Shown here in pieces: positions 9,579 to 17,971 of a stretch of DNA of 64,000 bases. The DNA is from JAMXLO01 sp963794185 (GTDB lineage: Bacteria > Pseudomonadota > Alphaproteobacteria > Acetobacterales > Acetobacteraceae). The DNA lies in the NCBI GenBank assembly GCA_963794185.1, contig CAWCDM010000053.1:62001-126000 (forward strand), read 5' to 3'. Numbering within the stretch: the first letter of the stretch is position 1; each line of letters begins with the position of its first letter. The notes under the pieces were generated by a model. The model had not been told where the DNA came from. It searched no databases and worked only from the letters and a program-made list of their open reading frames with translations. Made by a program: the position numbers and the translations under genes.

Positions 9579-10423
9579 TCTTCTCCCGTACCACGCATCT
9601 GCGCGCCCGCCGCTGGGCAGGGCGTGCCGGGCTCTATGTGTCCGTGCTGATCCTGATCTCTCCGGCGGTGCTGTTCTTCCTGTGGATGCTGTCGCTGTCG
9701 TTCAAGAACGAGCTCGACAACACCGCCTATCCGCCGGTGTTCATTCCGAACCCGCCTACCGTCAGCAACTTCGTCGACGTCTTCGAGAAGAACAACTTCC
9801 TGAGATACACCATCAACTCGGTGATCGTGTCGTTCACCGCCACCGGTCTCGCATTGCTGTTCGGCGTGCCGGCCGGCTACGGCATCGCCAAGGCGAAGGC
9901 GACCAAGGCGGCGGTGCTGATCCTGATCGCGCGTGTCACGCCGGGACTGTCCTATCTGATCCCGCTGTTCCTGCTGTTCCAGTGGCTCGGGATGATCGGC
10001 ACGCTGACGCCGCTCATCATCACGCATCTGGTGATCACCGTTCCGATCGTCGTCTGGGTGATGATCGGCTTCTTCGAGGGCCTGCCGGGCGAGTTGGAGG
10101 AAGCCGCCCTGGTGGATGGTGCCACGATCTGGCAGGCGTTCCGCCATGTCGCGATGCCGCTGGCGCGGCCGGGGATCATGGTGGCGATGATCCTGTCGTT
10201 CATCTTCTCCTGGAACAACTTCATCTTCGGCGTCGTGCTTGCCGGCCGTTCCACACGCACCCTGCCGGTTGCAGTCTACAATGTGCTGACCTTCGAGCAG
10301 ATCAGCTGGGGCCCGCTCGCCGCCGCCGCGCTGATCGTGACGGCGCCGGTGCTGCTGCTCACGCTTATCATGCAGAAGGAGATTGTTGCCGGCCTCACTG
10401 CGGGAGGGGTGAAAGGCGGCTGA
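9575..10423 (+). CDS. Sugar-type ABC importer, inner-membrane permease 2 (MalG/UgpE-like)
   Basis: I place the start at ATG 9575, which overlaps the previous stop and opens a basic leader before the first helix (AGLYVSVLILISPAVLFFLW); the frame is open further upstream but that part is shadow. The 282-residue product has the MalG pattern, the periplasmic loop with NELDNTAYPPVF, and the EAA loop EEAALVDGATIWQAFRHVAMPLARPG. It should form a heterodimer with the upstream permease. No ATPase gene is nearby, so a shared MsmX/UgpC-type ATPase encoded elsewhere is likely. Confidence 0.9.
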   Translation: MIFSRTTHLRARRWAGRAGLYVSVLILISPAVLFFLWMLSLSFKNELDNTAYPPVFIPNPPTVSNFVDVFEKNNFLRYTINSVIVSFTATGLALLFGVPAGYGIAKAKATKAAVLILIARVTPGLSYLIPLFLLFQWLGMIGTLTPLIITHLVITVPIVVWVMIGFFEGLPGELEEAALVDGATIWQAFRHVAMPLARPGIMVAMILSFIFSWNNFIFGVVLAGRSTRTLPVAVYNVLTFEQISWGPLAAAALIVTAPVLLLTLIMQKEIVAGLTAGGVKGG

Positions 10424-10489
10424 ACGGTGTGCTCCATCGCGCCTCCATCGCCGGTCTCAGAGCAAGTTCAGGATGTCTGCGAAACATTG

Positions 10490-10626
10490 TACACCTCGCC
10501 CGCTTGCGGGAGAGGTCGGAGCGCGAAGCGCTACGGGAGAGGGTGCATCGGCAATCAAGAGCCATTGGGACAAACCCTCTCCCGCGTCGCTGACGCGACT
10601 GGACCTCTCCCGCAAGCGGGCGAGGT
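10490..10626. repeat. Intergenic inverted repeat inside the ABC operon
   Basis: Arms of about 28 bp (CACCTCGCCCGCTTGCGGGAGAGG near 10491 and its reverse complement ending near 10625) enclose about 80 bp that contain further CTCTCCCG words. It lies between the second permease and the binding-protein gene. A strong stem there could terminate part of the transcript or protect the upstream mRNA, letting the binding protein be made at a different level. Confidence 0.7.
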
Positions 10627-10716
10627 GCACTTCAGGGTGCGGCGTTTCCAGTCACAGTCGACATACTCTATAACCCGGTCCCCCGCGCCCGCTCCCGGGA
10701 CAACAGGAGGAAACGA

Positions 10717-12042
10717 ATGATCCGCCGTCGCCGGCTGCTGGCCGCCTCCGCGGCCGCCTTGGCTGCCCCCGCCATCATGCAGCGCGCCAACGCGCAGTCC
10801 GCATTCGATTGGAAGCAGTTCAAGGGCCAGGCGATCGAGGTCAACTACCAGCTTTCGCCGCGCGGCGATCTGGCGCGCGCGCATCTGAAGGAGTTTCAGG
10901 AGCTCACCGGCATCGAGGTCGGCTTCGAACAGATCCCGGAGCAGCAGCAGCGTCCGAAAGTGGCGATGGAGATGGCGACCGGTCACCCGAGCTTCGACGT
11001 GGTGAACATCGGCATGCACGTGCAGAAGAAGCTCATCGAGAAGGCCAAATGGATGGAAGACCTGCGTCCGTTCATCGATGACAAGAGCCTGACCAATCCG
11101 GACTTCGACCTGGCGGATTTCTCCAAGCCCTCGATGGCGGTGGCGACCGGGGCGGATGGCCGGATGAACGTGCTGCCGCTCAACCAGGACCTGTTCATCC
11201 TGTTCTACAACAAGGACCTGCTGGCGGCGAAAGGCTTCAGTGCGCCGCCCAAGACCTTTGACGAGATGTTCAGCATGGCCAAGGCGCTGAACGATCCGTC
11301 CAAGGGCATTTCCGGGTTTGTCGGGCGCGGGCTCAAGAACGCCAATGTCGTGCTGTACGACAATATCCTGCTCGGCTGGGACCAGGAGACCGTTGATACG
11401 GACGGCAGGAAATTGCTGACCGATACGCCGGAGGCGATCGCCGCCGGCGAATGGTATCAGAAGATCATGCGCGAGTGCGGTCCGCAGGGCTCGATCGGTT
11501 TCAACTGGAACGAATGCCAGACAACGTTCAGCCAGGGCCGTGCCGCGATGTGGTGGGACGGCATCGGCTTCTCGGCGCCACTTTTGGATCCGACGAAGTC
11601 GAAGATCGTCGACAAGGTCGGGTTCGCGCCGGTGCCGGCCGGGCCGAAGGCGCACAACTGCGCCACCTTCATCGACGGCATCGGCATTCCGGCGACCGCG
11701 AAGAACAAGAAGGCGGCCTGGCTGTTCCTGCAATGGATCGCCGGCAAGCAGATGATGAACGAGCAGCTGCGCACCGGCTCGGGAACGCCGCCGCGCCCGT
11801 CCTGCTACGAGCGGCAGGACATCGTGAAGGGCAGCAAGTTCCCGCAGGAGTGGTTCGATACCACGGGCGTCAGCCTCAAGCTGGCCCGCTCGGGTCTGCC
11901 GGTGATCGTGCCGGTGATCGAGTTCCGCGACACGATCGGCGCGGCGCTGACCAACATCGTGGGCGGCGCCGATGCGGCGGCCGAACTGAAGAAGGCCACG
12001 GCGGCGTTCCAGCCGGTGCTGGACAAGTCGAACGAGGCATAG
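10717..12042 (+). CDS. ABC importer solute-binding protein, family 1 (sugar type)
   Basis: This 441-residue periplasmic protein begins with a signal peptide with a basic start (MIRRRRLLAASAAALAAP) and an ANAQS cleavage region; the two-arginine start could allow Tat export. The mature protein has the SBP-1 layout: a first lobe with FQELTGIEVGFEQIP, the hinge-near FDVVNIG, and LPLNQDLFILFYNKDLLAAKGF, typical of sugar and glycerol-3-phosphate binding proteins. WWDGIGFSAPLLDP and MNEQLRTGSGTPPRPSCYE lie in the second lobe. A good ribosome site (ACAGGAGGAAACGA) precedes the ATG. It is the ligand-capturing part of the importer encoded by 8667-10423. Confidence 0.9.
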   Translation: MIRRRRLLAASAAALAAPAIMQRANAQSAFDWKQFKGQAIEVNYQLSPRGDLARAHLKEFQELTGIEVGFEQIPEQQQRPKVAMEMATGHPSFDVVNIGMHVQKKLIEKAKWMEDLRPFIDDKSLTNPDFDLADFSKPSMAVATGADGRMNVLPLNQDLFILFYNKDLLAAKGFSAPPKTFDEMFSMAKALNDPSKGISGFVGRGLKNANVVLYDNILLGWDQETVDTDGRKLLTDTPEAIAAGEWYQKIMRECGPQGSIGFNWNECQTTFSQGRAAMWWDGIGFSAPLLDPTKSKIVDKVGFAPVPAGPKAHNCATFIDGIGIPATAKNKKAAWLFLQWIAGKQMMNEQLRTGSGTPPRPSCYERQDIVKGSKFPQEWFDTTGVSLKLARSGLPVIVPVIEFRDTIGAALTNIVGGADAAAELKKATAAFQPVLDKSNEA

Positions 12043-12073
12043 GCGGTCGGCGTTGCCGGAACGGAGGCACAAT

Positions 12074-13471
12074 TTGGCCAGATGGACCTACCTGCTCACA
12101 ATACCGCTGGCGTTCGGCCCTGTCGCGCCGGCGACGTTCGCGCAGCAGGCCCCGCCCGCGCAGACCCAGGCTGCCGCACCCGAATTCACGCAGGCCGAAC
12201 TCGAGCAGATCCTTGCGCCGATCGCGCTCTATCCGGACGAACTGCTGACCCAGGTGCTGGTCGCCGCCACCTATCCGCTGGAAGTGGTGATGGCCAGCCG
12301 CTGGGTCGAACAGCCGGCGAACAAGGCGCTGAAGGATGACGCAGTGCTGAAGGCGCTCGACGGTCAGGACTGGGACGCGAGCGTGAAGTCGCTGGTGCCG
12401 TTCCCGGCGGTGCTGAAGACCATGAGCGATCAGCTCGACTGGACGCAGAAGCTGGGCGACGCGTTCCTGGCGCAGCAGGCTGATGTGTTCGCCGCGGTGC
12501 AGGCGCTGCGCGGGCGGGCCCAGGGGGCGGGAACGCTGCAGAGCAACGCACAGCAGACGGTCACGCAGGACGGCCCGGCGATCGTCATTGCGCCGACGCA
12601 GGCGGAAACTGTTTATGTGCCGGCGTACAACCCGACCGTCGTCTACGGTTCATGGCCCTATCCGTCCTACCCGCCTGCGTACTATCCGCCGCCGGCCGGC
12701 TACTACGCCGGCGCGGCGCTGGCGACAGGGCTCGCCTTCGGGGCCGGCGTCGCGATCACCGGCGCGCTCTGGGGCTGGGGCAGCCCGAACTGGGGCGGCG
12801 GCAACGTCAATGTCAACGTGAACCGCTTCAACAACATCAATGCCAACCGGTTCAACAATTTCAGTTCCACCAACCGCGCGATCACGTCCGGCACGTGGCA
12901 GCACAACGCCGACCACCGGCGGGGCGTCGGCTACACGAATGCATCGGTGAGGCAGCAGTACCGCCCGAATGCGGGGGGAAATGCGGCAACGCGCGAAGCG
13001 TACCGCGGCCGTGGAACAGCCGGGCAGGCAGGCCTGGGACAGGCCGGCCAACGTCCGGGCGGCGCCGGAAGCTTTCAAGGCAGAGCACCGAACGCATCGA
13101 GGCCCAACGTCGGCGCCGGGGGCAACGCGCCAGGCCGCGCGCAGGGCGCCCAGCGTCCAAACGGGGGCGGCAACGCACTCGGCCGTCCGCAGGGCGGACA
13201 ACGACCGGGTGGCGGAGGCAATGCGCCAGGCCGCCCGCAGGCCGCGCAGCGACCGGCTGGCGGAGGCGGGGCCCCTGCGTTCAAGGGTGTCGGCAATGGC
13301 GGCGCAACCCGCGCTCAGTCGGCTCAGGGTCACGCGAGCCGTGGCAACATGGCGCGTGCCGGCGGCGGTGGCGGGGGTGCTCGTGCGGGCGGTGGCGGCG
13401 CGCGTGCGGGCGGCGGTGGCGGTGCCCGCGCTGGCGGTGGCGGACAGCGAGGCGGAGGAGGGCGTCGTTGA
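12074..13471 (+). CDS. DUF3300 exported protein with glycine-rich tail
   Basis: I choose TTG 12074, 6 bp behind an ACGGAGG site, over the TTG at 12053. A signal peptide follows (TYLLTIPLAFGPVAPATFA-QQ). Residues of roughly 45-210 form the DUF3300 domain: LAPIALYPDELLTQVLVAATYPLEVV, WDASVKSLVPFPAVL, and VYVPAYNPTVVYG. After a tyrosine-proline loop and a hydrophobic segment comes an Asn-rich zone (NVNVNRFNNIN) and about 200 residues of Gly/Arg/Ala repeats. The function of DUF3300 is unknown; the location is the cell envelope. It overlaps the DUF2950 gene by one base (TGATG), a pairing I know from other proteobacteria. Confidence 0.85.
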   Translation: MARWTYLLTIPLAFGPVAPATFAQQAPPAQTQAAAPEFTQAELEQILAPIALYPDELLTQVLVAATYPLEVVMASRWVEQPANKALKDDAVLKALDGQDWDASVKSLVPFPAVLKTMSDQLDWTQKLGDAFLAQQADVFAAVQALRGRAQGAGTLQSNAQQTVTQDGPAIVIAPTQAETVYVPAYNPTVVYGSWPYPSYPPAYYPPPAGYYAGAALATGLAFGAGVAITGALWGWGSPNWGGGNVNVNVNRFNNINANRFNNFSSTNRAITSGTWQHNADHRRGVGYTNASVRQQYRPNAGGNAATREAYRGRGTAGQAGLGQAGQRPGGAGSFQGRAPNASRPNVGAGGNAPGRAQGAQRPNGGGNALGRPQGGQRPGGGGNAPGRPQAAQRPAGGGGAPAFKGVGNGGATRAQSAQGHASRGNMARAGGGGGGARAGGGGARAGGGGGARAGGGGQRGGGGRR

Positions 13472-14439
13472 TGCATTCGCGATCCATGTGGTCCTGGCTC
13501 GGCGCCGTTCTGCTGGCGCTGCCGCTGCTTGCCGCAGCCCCGCCAGGCGACACCCCGCAGCACTTCGCCTCGCCGGACGCGGCAATCGACATGCTGGTGG
13601 CGGCGTTGCGAGTCAACGACGTGGCGCAACTCCGCGGACTGTTCGGGCAGGCCGGATTGGACGACGTGAGCGCGGGTGACCCGGTCGCCAATAAGGCCCA
13701 GCGCGAGAAGTTCCTGGCGGCTTATGACGCCAAGCACGCGATCGACGCGAAGGGCGACGAGGCGACGCTGTCGATCGGCGCGGACGACTGGCCGTTCCCG
13801 ATCCCGCTGAAGCACGCGCCGCAAGGCTGGTCGTTCGATGTGGCGGCGGGCCGGGAGGAGATGCTCGCCCGCCGCATCGGCGCGAACGAGCTGTACACGC
13901 AGCAGGTCATGCTCGCCTACGTCGATGCGCAGAACGAGTACGTGCAGAGCCTGCACGACGGCAGCAAGCTCCACGTGTATGCGCAGCACCTGCTGAGCAG
14001 TCCCGGTAAGCACGACGGACTTTACTGGCCGACCGAGGAGGGCCAGCCGCAAAGCCCGCTCGGGCCGCTGATCGCGGAGGCACGCGCCGCCGGCTACCAC
14101 CCAGGTGAGAACGCCGAGCCGCAGCCCTATCACGGCTATTACTTCCACGTCCTGACGGGCCAGGGCCGTCATGCGCCGGGCGGCGCGTACGACTACGCCG
14201 TGAACGGGGTGCTGCTGGGTGGCTTCGGGCTCGTTGCGGCGCCGGCGCACTGGGGCAACACCGGGGTGATGACGTTCGTCGTCAACCAGGATGGCGAGAT
14301 CTATCAGAAGAACCTCGGGCCGAATTCGGCGACGATTGCCAAGGGCATGACCTGGTTCGATCCCGACGCAACATGGCAGAAGGTCGGCGCGCCGGCCCCG
14401 ATCGCGGGGGAGGCGAACGAGGACACCGACGCGGACTGA
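13471..14439 (+). CDS. DUF2950 exported protein
   Basis: The protein has 322 residues when started at ATG 13471, which shares its A with the DUF3300 stop. A signal peptide (MWSWLGAVLLALPLLAAAPPG) is followed by FASPDAAIDMLVAALRVND, KHAIDAKGDEATLSIG, and the conserved DUF2950 core RRIGANELYTQQVMLAYVDAQ and PYHGYYFHVLTGQG. The end carries NPG-free MTFVVNQDGEIYQKNLGP. The biochemical role is unknown; co-occurrence with DUF3300 suggests a joint envelope function. Confidence 0.85.
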   Translation: MHSRSMWSWLGAVLLALPLLAAAPPGDTPQHFASPDAAIDMLVAALRVNDVAQLRGLFGQAGLDDVSAGDPVANKAQREKFLAAYDAKHAIDAKGDEATLSIGADDWPFPIPLKHAPQGWSFDVAAGREEMLARRIGANELYTQQVMLAYVDAQNEYVQSLHDGSKLHVYAQHLLSSPGKHDGLYWPTEEGQPQSPLGPLIAEARAAGYHPGENAEPQPYHGYYFHVLTGQGRHAPGGAYDYAVNGVLLGGFGLVAAPAHWGNTGVMTFVVNQDGEIYQKNLGPNSATIAKGMTWFDPDATWQKVGAPAPIAGEANEDTDAD

Positions 14440-14519
14440 ACGATCCCGGCGCTGCCTTGTGGCCTGGGACATGAGCCTGCACACTGACCGGCAGGCTACC
14501 AATCATCGGGAGGAACCGG

Positions 14520-15033
14520 ATGAGAATTCCTGGCATTGATCGGAGCCCTTGCAATCATTGTGGCCATCGCCGCCGCGGTCTTCTTCTTCGGCGGCTTCTT
14601 CAACATCGCCGCAACGGAGCAGGATCCCGGCGTCGTCGCCTGGGTCATCGTCCATGTTCGGGACGCATCGATCACCCACCATGCCGTGGAGACGCCGCCA
14701 GGCTCGCTCGACGATCCCGCTTTGGTCCGGTCAGGCGCGCATGCGTTCGCCACGCGCGGCTGCGTCGGCTGCCATGGCGGGCCGGGCGCGGAATGGGCGA
14801 AGTTCTCCGAGGGCCTGAACCCCGCGCCGCCCGACCTCAAGGACATTGTCGGGGACATCACGCCGCGCGAGCTGTTCTGGGTCGTCAAGAACGGCATCAA
14901 GATGACCGGGATGCCGAGCTTCGGCTCAATCGGCGTGCCAGACGCGGAAATCTGGTCGATCGTCGCGTTCCTCAAGAAGCTGCCGACCGTCTCGGATGCG
15001 GACTTCAAGGCGTGGAGCGCGGCGGGAACGTAA
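14520..15033 (+). CDS. Membrane-anchored cytochrome c, frameshift in the leader
   Basis: The heme-binding motif CVGCH lies in a mono-heme class I domain (about residues 65-165), with the sixth ligand probably the methionine in MTGMPSFG. It would carry electrons on the periplasmic side. The best start is ATG 14520, 6 bp after GGGAGGAA, but that frame is shifted from the body: removing one A from the AATT at about 14525-14528 yields a normal anchor, MRFLALIGALAIIVAIAAA. As read, translation would need TTG 14536. A length of 514 nt is one more than a multiple of three, as a one-base insertion predicts. The DUF2950 gene lies 80 bp upstream. Confidence 0.8.
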
Positions 15034-15187
15034 GCTGACGCTGGCGTCGGCATTGCCAAGAAACGCTGCGAGGGCGATACGTTCGTCAAGGCCCGTTGTT
15101 GTGCCTCGACTTCAACCTCTGCCTCGATGGCTGGTCCTGCTAATGTGACCAGGATTCTGCCGATCGACCCAGGGGGCCAACCACACG

Positions 15188-16429
15188 ATGTCGGACAGCG
15201 AGAGCTATGAGGTCAAACCCTATCCGCCGCCGGTCGGGCTCAGGGCGAAACTGTTGCTTGCCCTCCACCGCACGCTTGAAGCGGGATTACACTTCGAGCG
15301 TCGCCTCGAGCCGTACTTTCGAAGGGGATGGAACCAGGCGTTCCGCGAGCCGCTTGCCGGGCTGCTGCAATACCTGATCAACCGCAAGCGTCCGAACGAA
15401 AGGCTCCAGCTTGCCGAGGAGCGCATCGCGCCGGACGAACCGGAAAGTCTGGCCTCGATCACCGCGGCGTTCGGCGGCTACATGATGCGCGCCTATCATC
15501 CGGGCAATTTTGAACGTGGCGGCAACACCAAGACGCATGGGATCGTGCGCGCCGAGGTCATCATCCGCGAGGGACTGCCCGCGCATCTGCGGCACGGCGT
15601 CTTTGCCACGCCGCGTTCGTTTCCGGCCTTTGTCCGGTACTCCGGCCCAGGTCCCAATCTGCCGCCGGATATCAAGGACGTCGGATTTGGCAGCATGACG
15701 GTCAAGCTGATGGATGTGCCGGGACCGAAGCTGATGGACGACGAGAAGTTCACCCAGGATTTCCTGACCGTTTCCACACCGAGTTTCGTCACGCCGAACA
15801 CACGCGAGAATGCCAAGCTGCAGGACTGGAGCTTTCGTGCGCTGCCGGTCTTCTATTTCCTGAATCCGTTCGACTCGCACCTGCTCGATTTCTTCATGCA
15901 AGGTCTGTGGAACGAGACGCTGTACAATCCGTTGGGCACGCGCTACTGGAGCTGTGTTCCTTACCTTCTCGGCGAGGGGCAGGCGATGGTGTATTCGTTT
16001 GCGCCGAAGTCGCAGGTGATCACCCGTATTCCCGGCATTCCATTTGGACGGGTGCCGCCGAACTATCTGCGCGACAACATGGCGGCAACGCTGGCGCAAC
16101 AGGACGTGGAATTCGATCTGCTAGTCCAGGTGCAGACCAACTCGCATCTGATGCCGATCGAAAACGCGTCGGTGCGCTGGCCGGAGAAACTGTCGCCGTT
16201 CATTCCGGCGGCAACCGTGCACATCCCGATGCAGCGGATCGACACGCCCGCGCACGCGGCGTTCGCCAAGGTCCTGTCGCTCAACCCCTGGCATTGCCTG
16301 CCCGAGCACCGCCCGCTTGGCAACCAGAACCGCGCGCGGCGGCAGATGTATTATGAGTTGTCTCGCCTCCGCCAGGACAGGAACCACACGCCGCATATCG
16401 AGCCTACGGGGCACGAACTGGACGGGTAG
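15188..16429 (+). CDS. Catalase-like heme protein (SrpA/y4iL type)
   Basis: This 413-residue soluble protein belongs to the small catalase-related group rather than to true catalases, which are longer. The distal heme histidine is seen in KTHGIVRAEVII, followed by the region FPAFVRYSGPGPN (catalase FP..RFS equivalent) and FTQDFLTVSTPSFV. Near the end, NPWHCLPEHRPLGNQNRARR is characteristic of this branch. Members show peroxidase-like or fatty-acid hydroperoxide activity; the actual substrate here is unknown. It starts at ATG 15188 and stands after the cytochrome c gene. Confidence 0.8.
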   Translation: MSDSESYEVKPYPPPVGLRAKLLLALHRTLEAGLHFERRLEPYFRRGWNQAFREPLAGLLQYLINRKRPNERLQLAEERIAPDEPESLASITAAFGGYMMRAYHPGNFERGGNTKTHGIVRAEVIIREGLPAHLRHGVFATPRSFPAFVRYSGPGPNLPPDIKDVGFGSMTVKLMDVPGPKLMDDEKFTQDFLTVSTPSFVTPNTRENAKLQDWSFRALPVFYFLNPFDSHLLDFFMQGLWNETLYNPLGTRYWSCVPYLLGEGQAMVYSFAPKSQVITRIPGIPFGRVPPNYLRDNMAATLAQQDVEFDLLVQVQTNSHLMPIENASVRWPEKLSPFIPAATVHIPMQRIDTPAHAAFAKVLSLNPWHCLPEHRPLGNQNRARRQMYYELSRLRQDRNHTPHIEPTGHELDG

Positions 16430-16529
16430 AGCAGGTTCGGTCGATTTCGAACGCAGGGCGCTGGTGGGAGCCCGGGGGCCCGTGGCGATCGGGCTAGGCG
16501 CGGACCGCGATTCTGCGTAAACCACGCCG

Positions 16530-16877
16530 ATGAAGAAGCACAAGAACGACAATTTCGGCGAACGACTGTCCGCCGCGGCGGACGCGAAGGTTGCCACCCT
16601 GAAGCGGTTCCTGGCGCAGCCGGGGGCGGACAGTCCCATTGCCCTCGAACGACAGGCCGCACAGAAGGCGATCAGCGCCGCGCGCGACGACCGCAGCGCC
16701 GAACGCAATGCAGTCCGCGCGGCCGAGGCGGCACGGCGAGCCGACGAACAGAGGACCCGCGAAGTCGAGGCGGCAGCCCGTGTGGCTGCGGAGGCGGCCG
16801 CCGCCACTGCGCTGGCGGCCGAGCAGAAGGCGGCCCGCGACGCGCGCTACGCCGGCCGGGCCGCGCGCCGCCGCTAG
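16530..16877 (+). CDS. DUF6481 protein, charged helical
   Basis: This 115-residue protein opens with MKKHKNDNFGERLSAAADAK, the hallmark of DUF6481, and continues as a single long Ala/Arg/Glu helix, probably a coiled coil, ending in RAARRR. No function is known; the composition would fit nucleic-acid or membrane-surface contact. It begins 100 bp after the catalase-like gene. As sequenced, the shifted HigA frame on the other strand runs into it. Confidence 0.75.
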   Translation: MKKHKNDNFGERLSAAADAKVATLKRFLAQPGADSPIALERQAAQKAISAARDDRSAERNAVRAAEAARRADEQRTREVEAAARVAAEAAAATALAAEQKAARDARYAGRAARRR

Positions 16878-16910
16878 ATGGGATGCTGTCCCGTGGCGAC
16901 GGCCAGGATG

Positions 16911-17211
16911 TCATGCCGCGGCCTCGACCTCGGCGCCTATCCTCGCGCCACGTTCCCTGCGTGCCATGGCCCCGGCGTGCCATGGCAAGGTCGTAGTTCG
17001 TCTGAATCGTCATCCAAAACTCAGCCGAAGTGCCGAAGAACCTGCTGAGCCGGAGCGCCGTGTCGGGCGTGATGGATCGCTCACCTCGAACGATTTCGTG
17101 CAAGCGCTGCGGTGGCGCGCGGAGTTTCAGCGCCGCGGCGGCGGGAGAGATGCCGCGCGCCTTGAGTTCCTCGTGCAGCGTTACGCCCGGATGGATTTCG
17201 TGGAACTGCAT
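16911..17211 (-). pseudogene. higA: HigA-type antitoxin broken by a 16-bp tandem duplication
   Basis: The N-terminal 75 residues are a clear HigA (XRE-type) antitoxin: IHPGVTLHEELKARGIS, the HTH with RLHEIVRGERSITPDTALRLSRFFGT, then EFWMTIQTNYDLAMAR. At 16959-16986 a 16-bp unit (GCGTGCCATGGC core) occurs twice with an exact 16-bp period. Removing one copy restores the normal ending RRERGARIGAEVEAAA and a stop at 16911-16913, giving 94 residues. As read, the frame instead runs on to 16672 through the DUF6481 gene. The toxin remnant lies just upstream, in the usual HigB-HigA order. Confidence 0.75.
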
Positions 17212-17221
17212 CCGCGGCCCC

Positions 17222-17416
17222 TCAATGGTAGTCGATGATTTCAACGTCATGCGCATCACCCCGCCGGAAGCCGAAGACCAGGCGCCATGGACCATTGATG
17301 GTCATGGCCCAATGACCCGATCGATCGCCGCCCGGCCTGTGCAGTCCGATGCTGCGCAAGCGACCCAGATCGTCCAGCGTCTTCGCTGCGTCCAGTTGGC
17401 CTCGGTCAGCGCACGA
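17222..17416 (-). pseudogene. higB: HigB/RelE-type toxin remnant, N-terminus missing
   Basis: The frame reads LDAAKTLDDLGRLRSIGLH, then GHWAMTINGPWRLVFGFR and ends DAHDVEIIDYH, which is the C-terminal two-thirds of a HigB mRNA interferase. The usual N-terminal part (starting IRSF.HKGL) is absent: an in-frame stop lies at 17417-17419, and beyond it the other frame carries an unrelated restriction-enzyme tail. No start codon precedes the conserved part. The toxin is therefore almost certainly inactive, which fits the decay of its antitoxin. Confidence 0.65.
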
Positions 17417-17453
17417 TCAAGGATGGAGTGGTCACGGTAGCTCAGCCATTTCT
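17392..17453 (-). pseudogene. Fragment resembling a type ISP restriction enzyme C-terminus
   Basis: One frame encodes GRKKWLSYRDHSILDRALTEA. From memory this matches the closing motif of type ISP/IIG restriction-methylases (KWLSYRE..LLGRALT), the only part of such a gene present here. It is wedged between the HTH gene stop and the toxin remnant. The match is short, about 20 residues, so it is suggestive only. Confidence 0.4.
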
Positions 17454-17971
17454 TACGACCCACCCCACAGCACCCGTTCCGCGCCGACCGGATCGCGCTC
17501 GATCATCTCCAGCACATTTCGTGCAATCGGATCCGGCTCATTGCGGTGCCGTTCCCAGTTTTGCAGCACATCGAGGCTGATCCGATATCGCGCGGCAAAC
17601 TGCTCCTGACTTTTCCCAAGCCGCTCCCGCAGCGTCTTCACGTCGATGGCTCGCCCGCGCAATGCAGCCACCCGCGCCGTCAGCCCCGCCGCGTGCAAGT
17701 CGGTGCGCAACTGCTCAGCGTCTTCCACCTTTGGCACATGCAGATAATTGCTGCCCTCGGCCAGAACCGTTTCGATCGCACGCTTGGCCTTCAGCAACGG
17801 CACATGTCGCCGCACCAATGCCTCGATCGCGGCGATGCTGTTAACCCCCCGGGCCTCAGGATCCGTCCGGAGGTTCAGGATGAAGGGTGAACCGGATTGG
17901 ACGAGGTCTCGCACCTTTCCGCCTGCCTGATGTGCGAACCGCTCCTTCCAGGACAAGTTGCTCATAGCCAA
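17453..17971 (-). CDS. HTH (XRE) regulator, antitoxin-like
   Basis: This 172-residue protein has an N-terminal part rich in charged helices with ALVRRHVPLLKAKRAIETVL, and a C-terminal helix-turn-helix: IDVKTLRERLGKSQEQFAARYRIS then VLQNWERHRNEPDPIARNVL. The HTH at the C-terminus with this wording is typical of NadS/MqsA-like antitoxins and their solo relatives. It would bind its own promoter. An overlapping upstream frame (17856-18218) could be a partner. No recognisable toxin lies next to it. Confidence 0.7.
   Translation of the reverse strand: MAMSNLSWKERFAHQAGGKVRDLVQSGSPFILNLRTDPEARGVNSIAAIEALVRRHVPLLKAKRAIETVLAEGSNYLHVPKVEDAEQLRTDLHAAGLTARVAALRGRAIDVKTLRERLGKSQEQFAARYRISLDVLQNWERHRNEPDPIARNVLEMIERDPVGAERVLWGGS

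Noticed and set aside
13080..13471. Apparent repeat array in the DUF3300 gene (GGCGGAGGCGG-type words)
   Set aside because: The repeats are codons for the glycine-rich protein tail; they are imperfect and not a CRISPR or iteron array.
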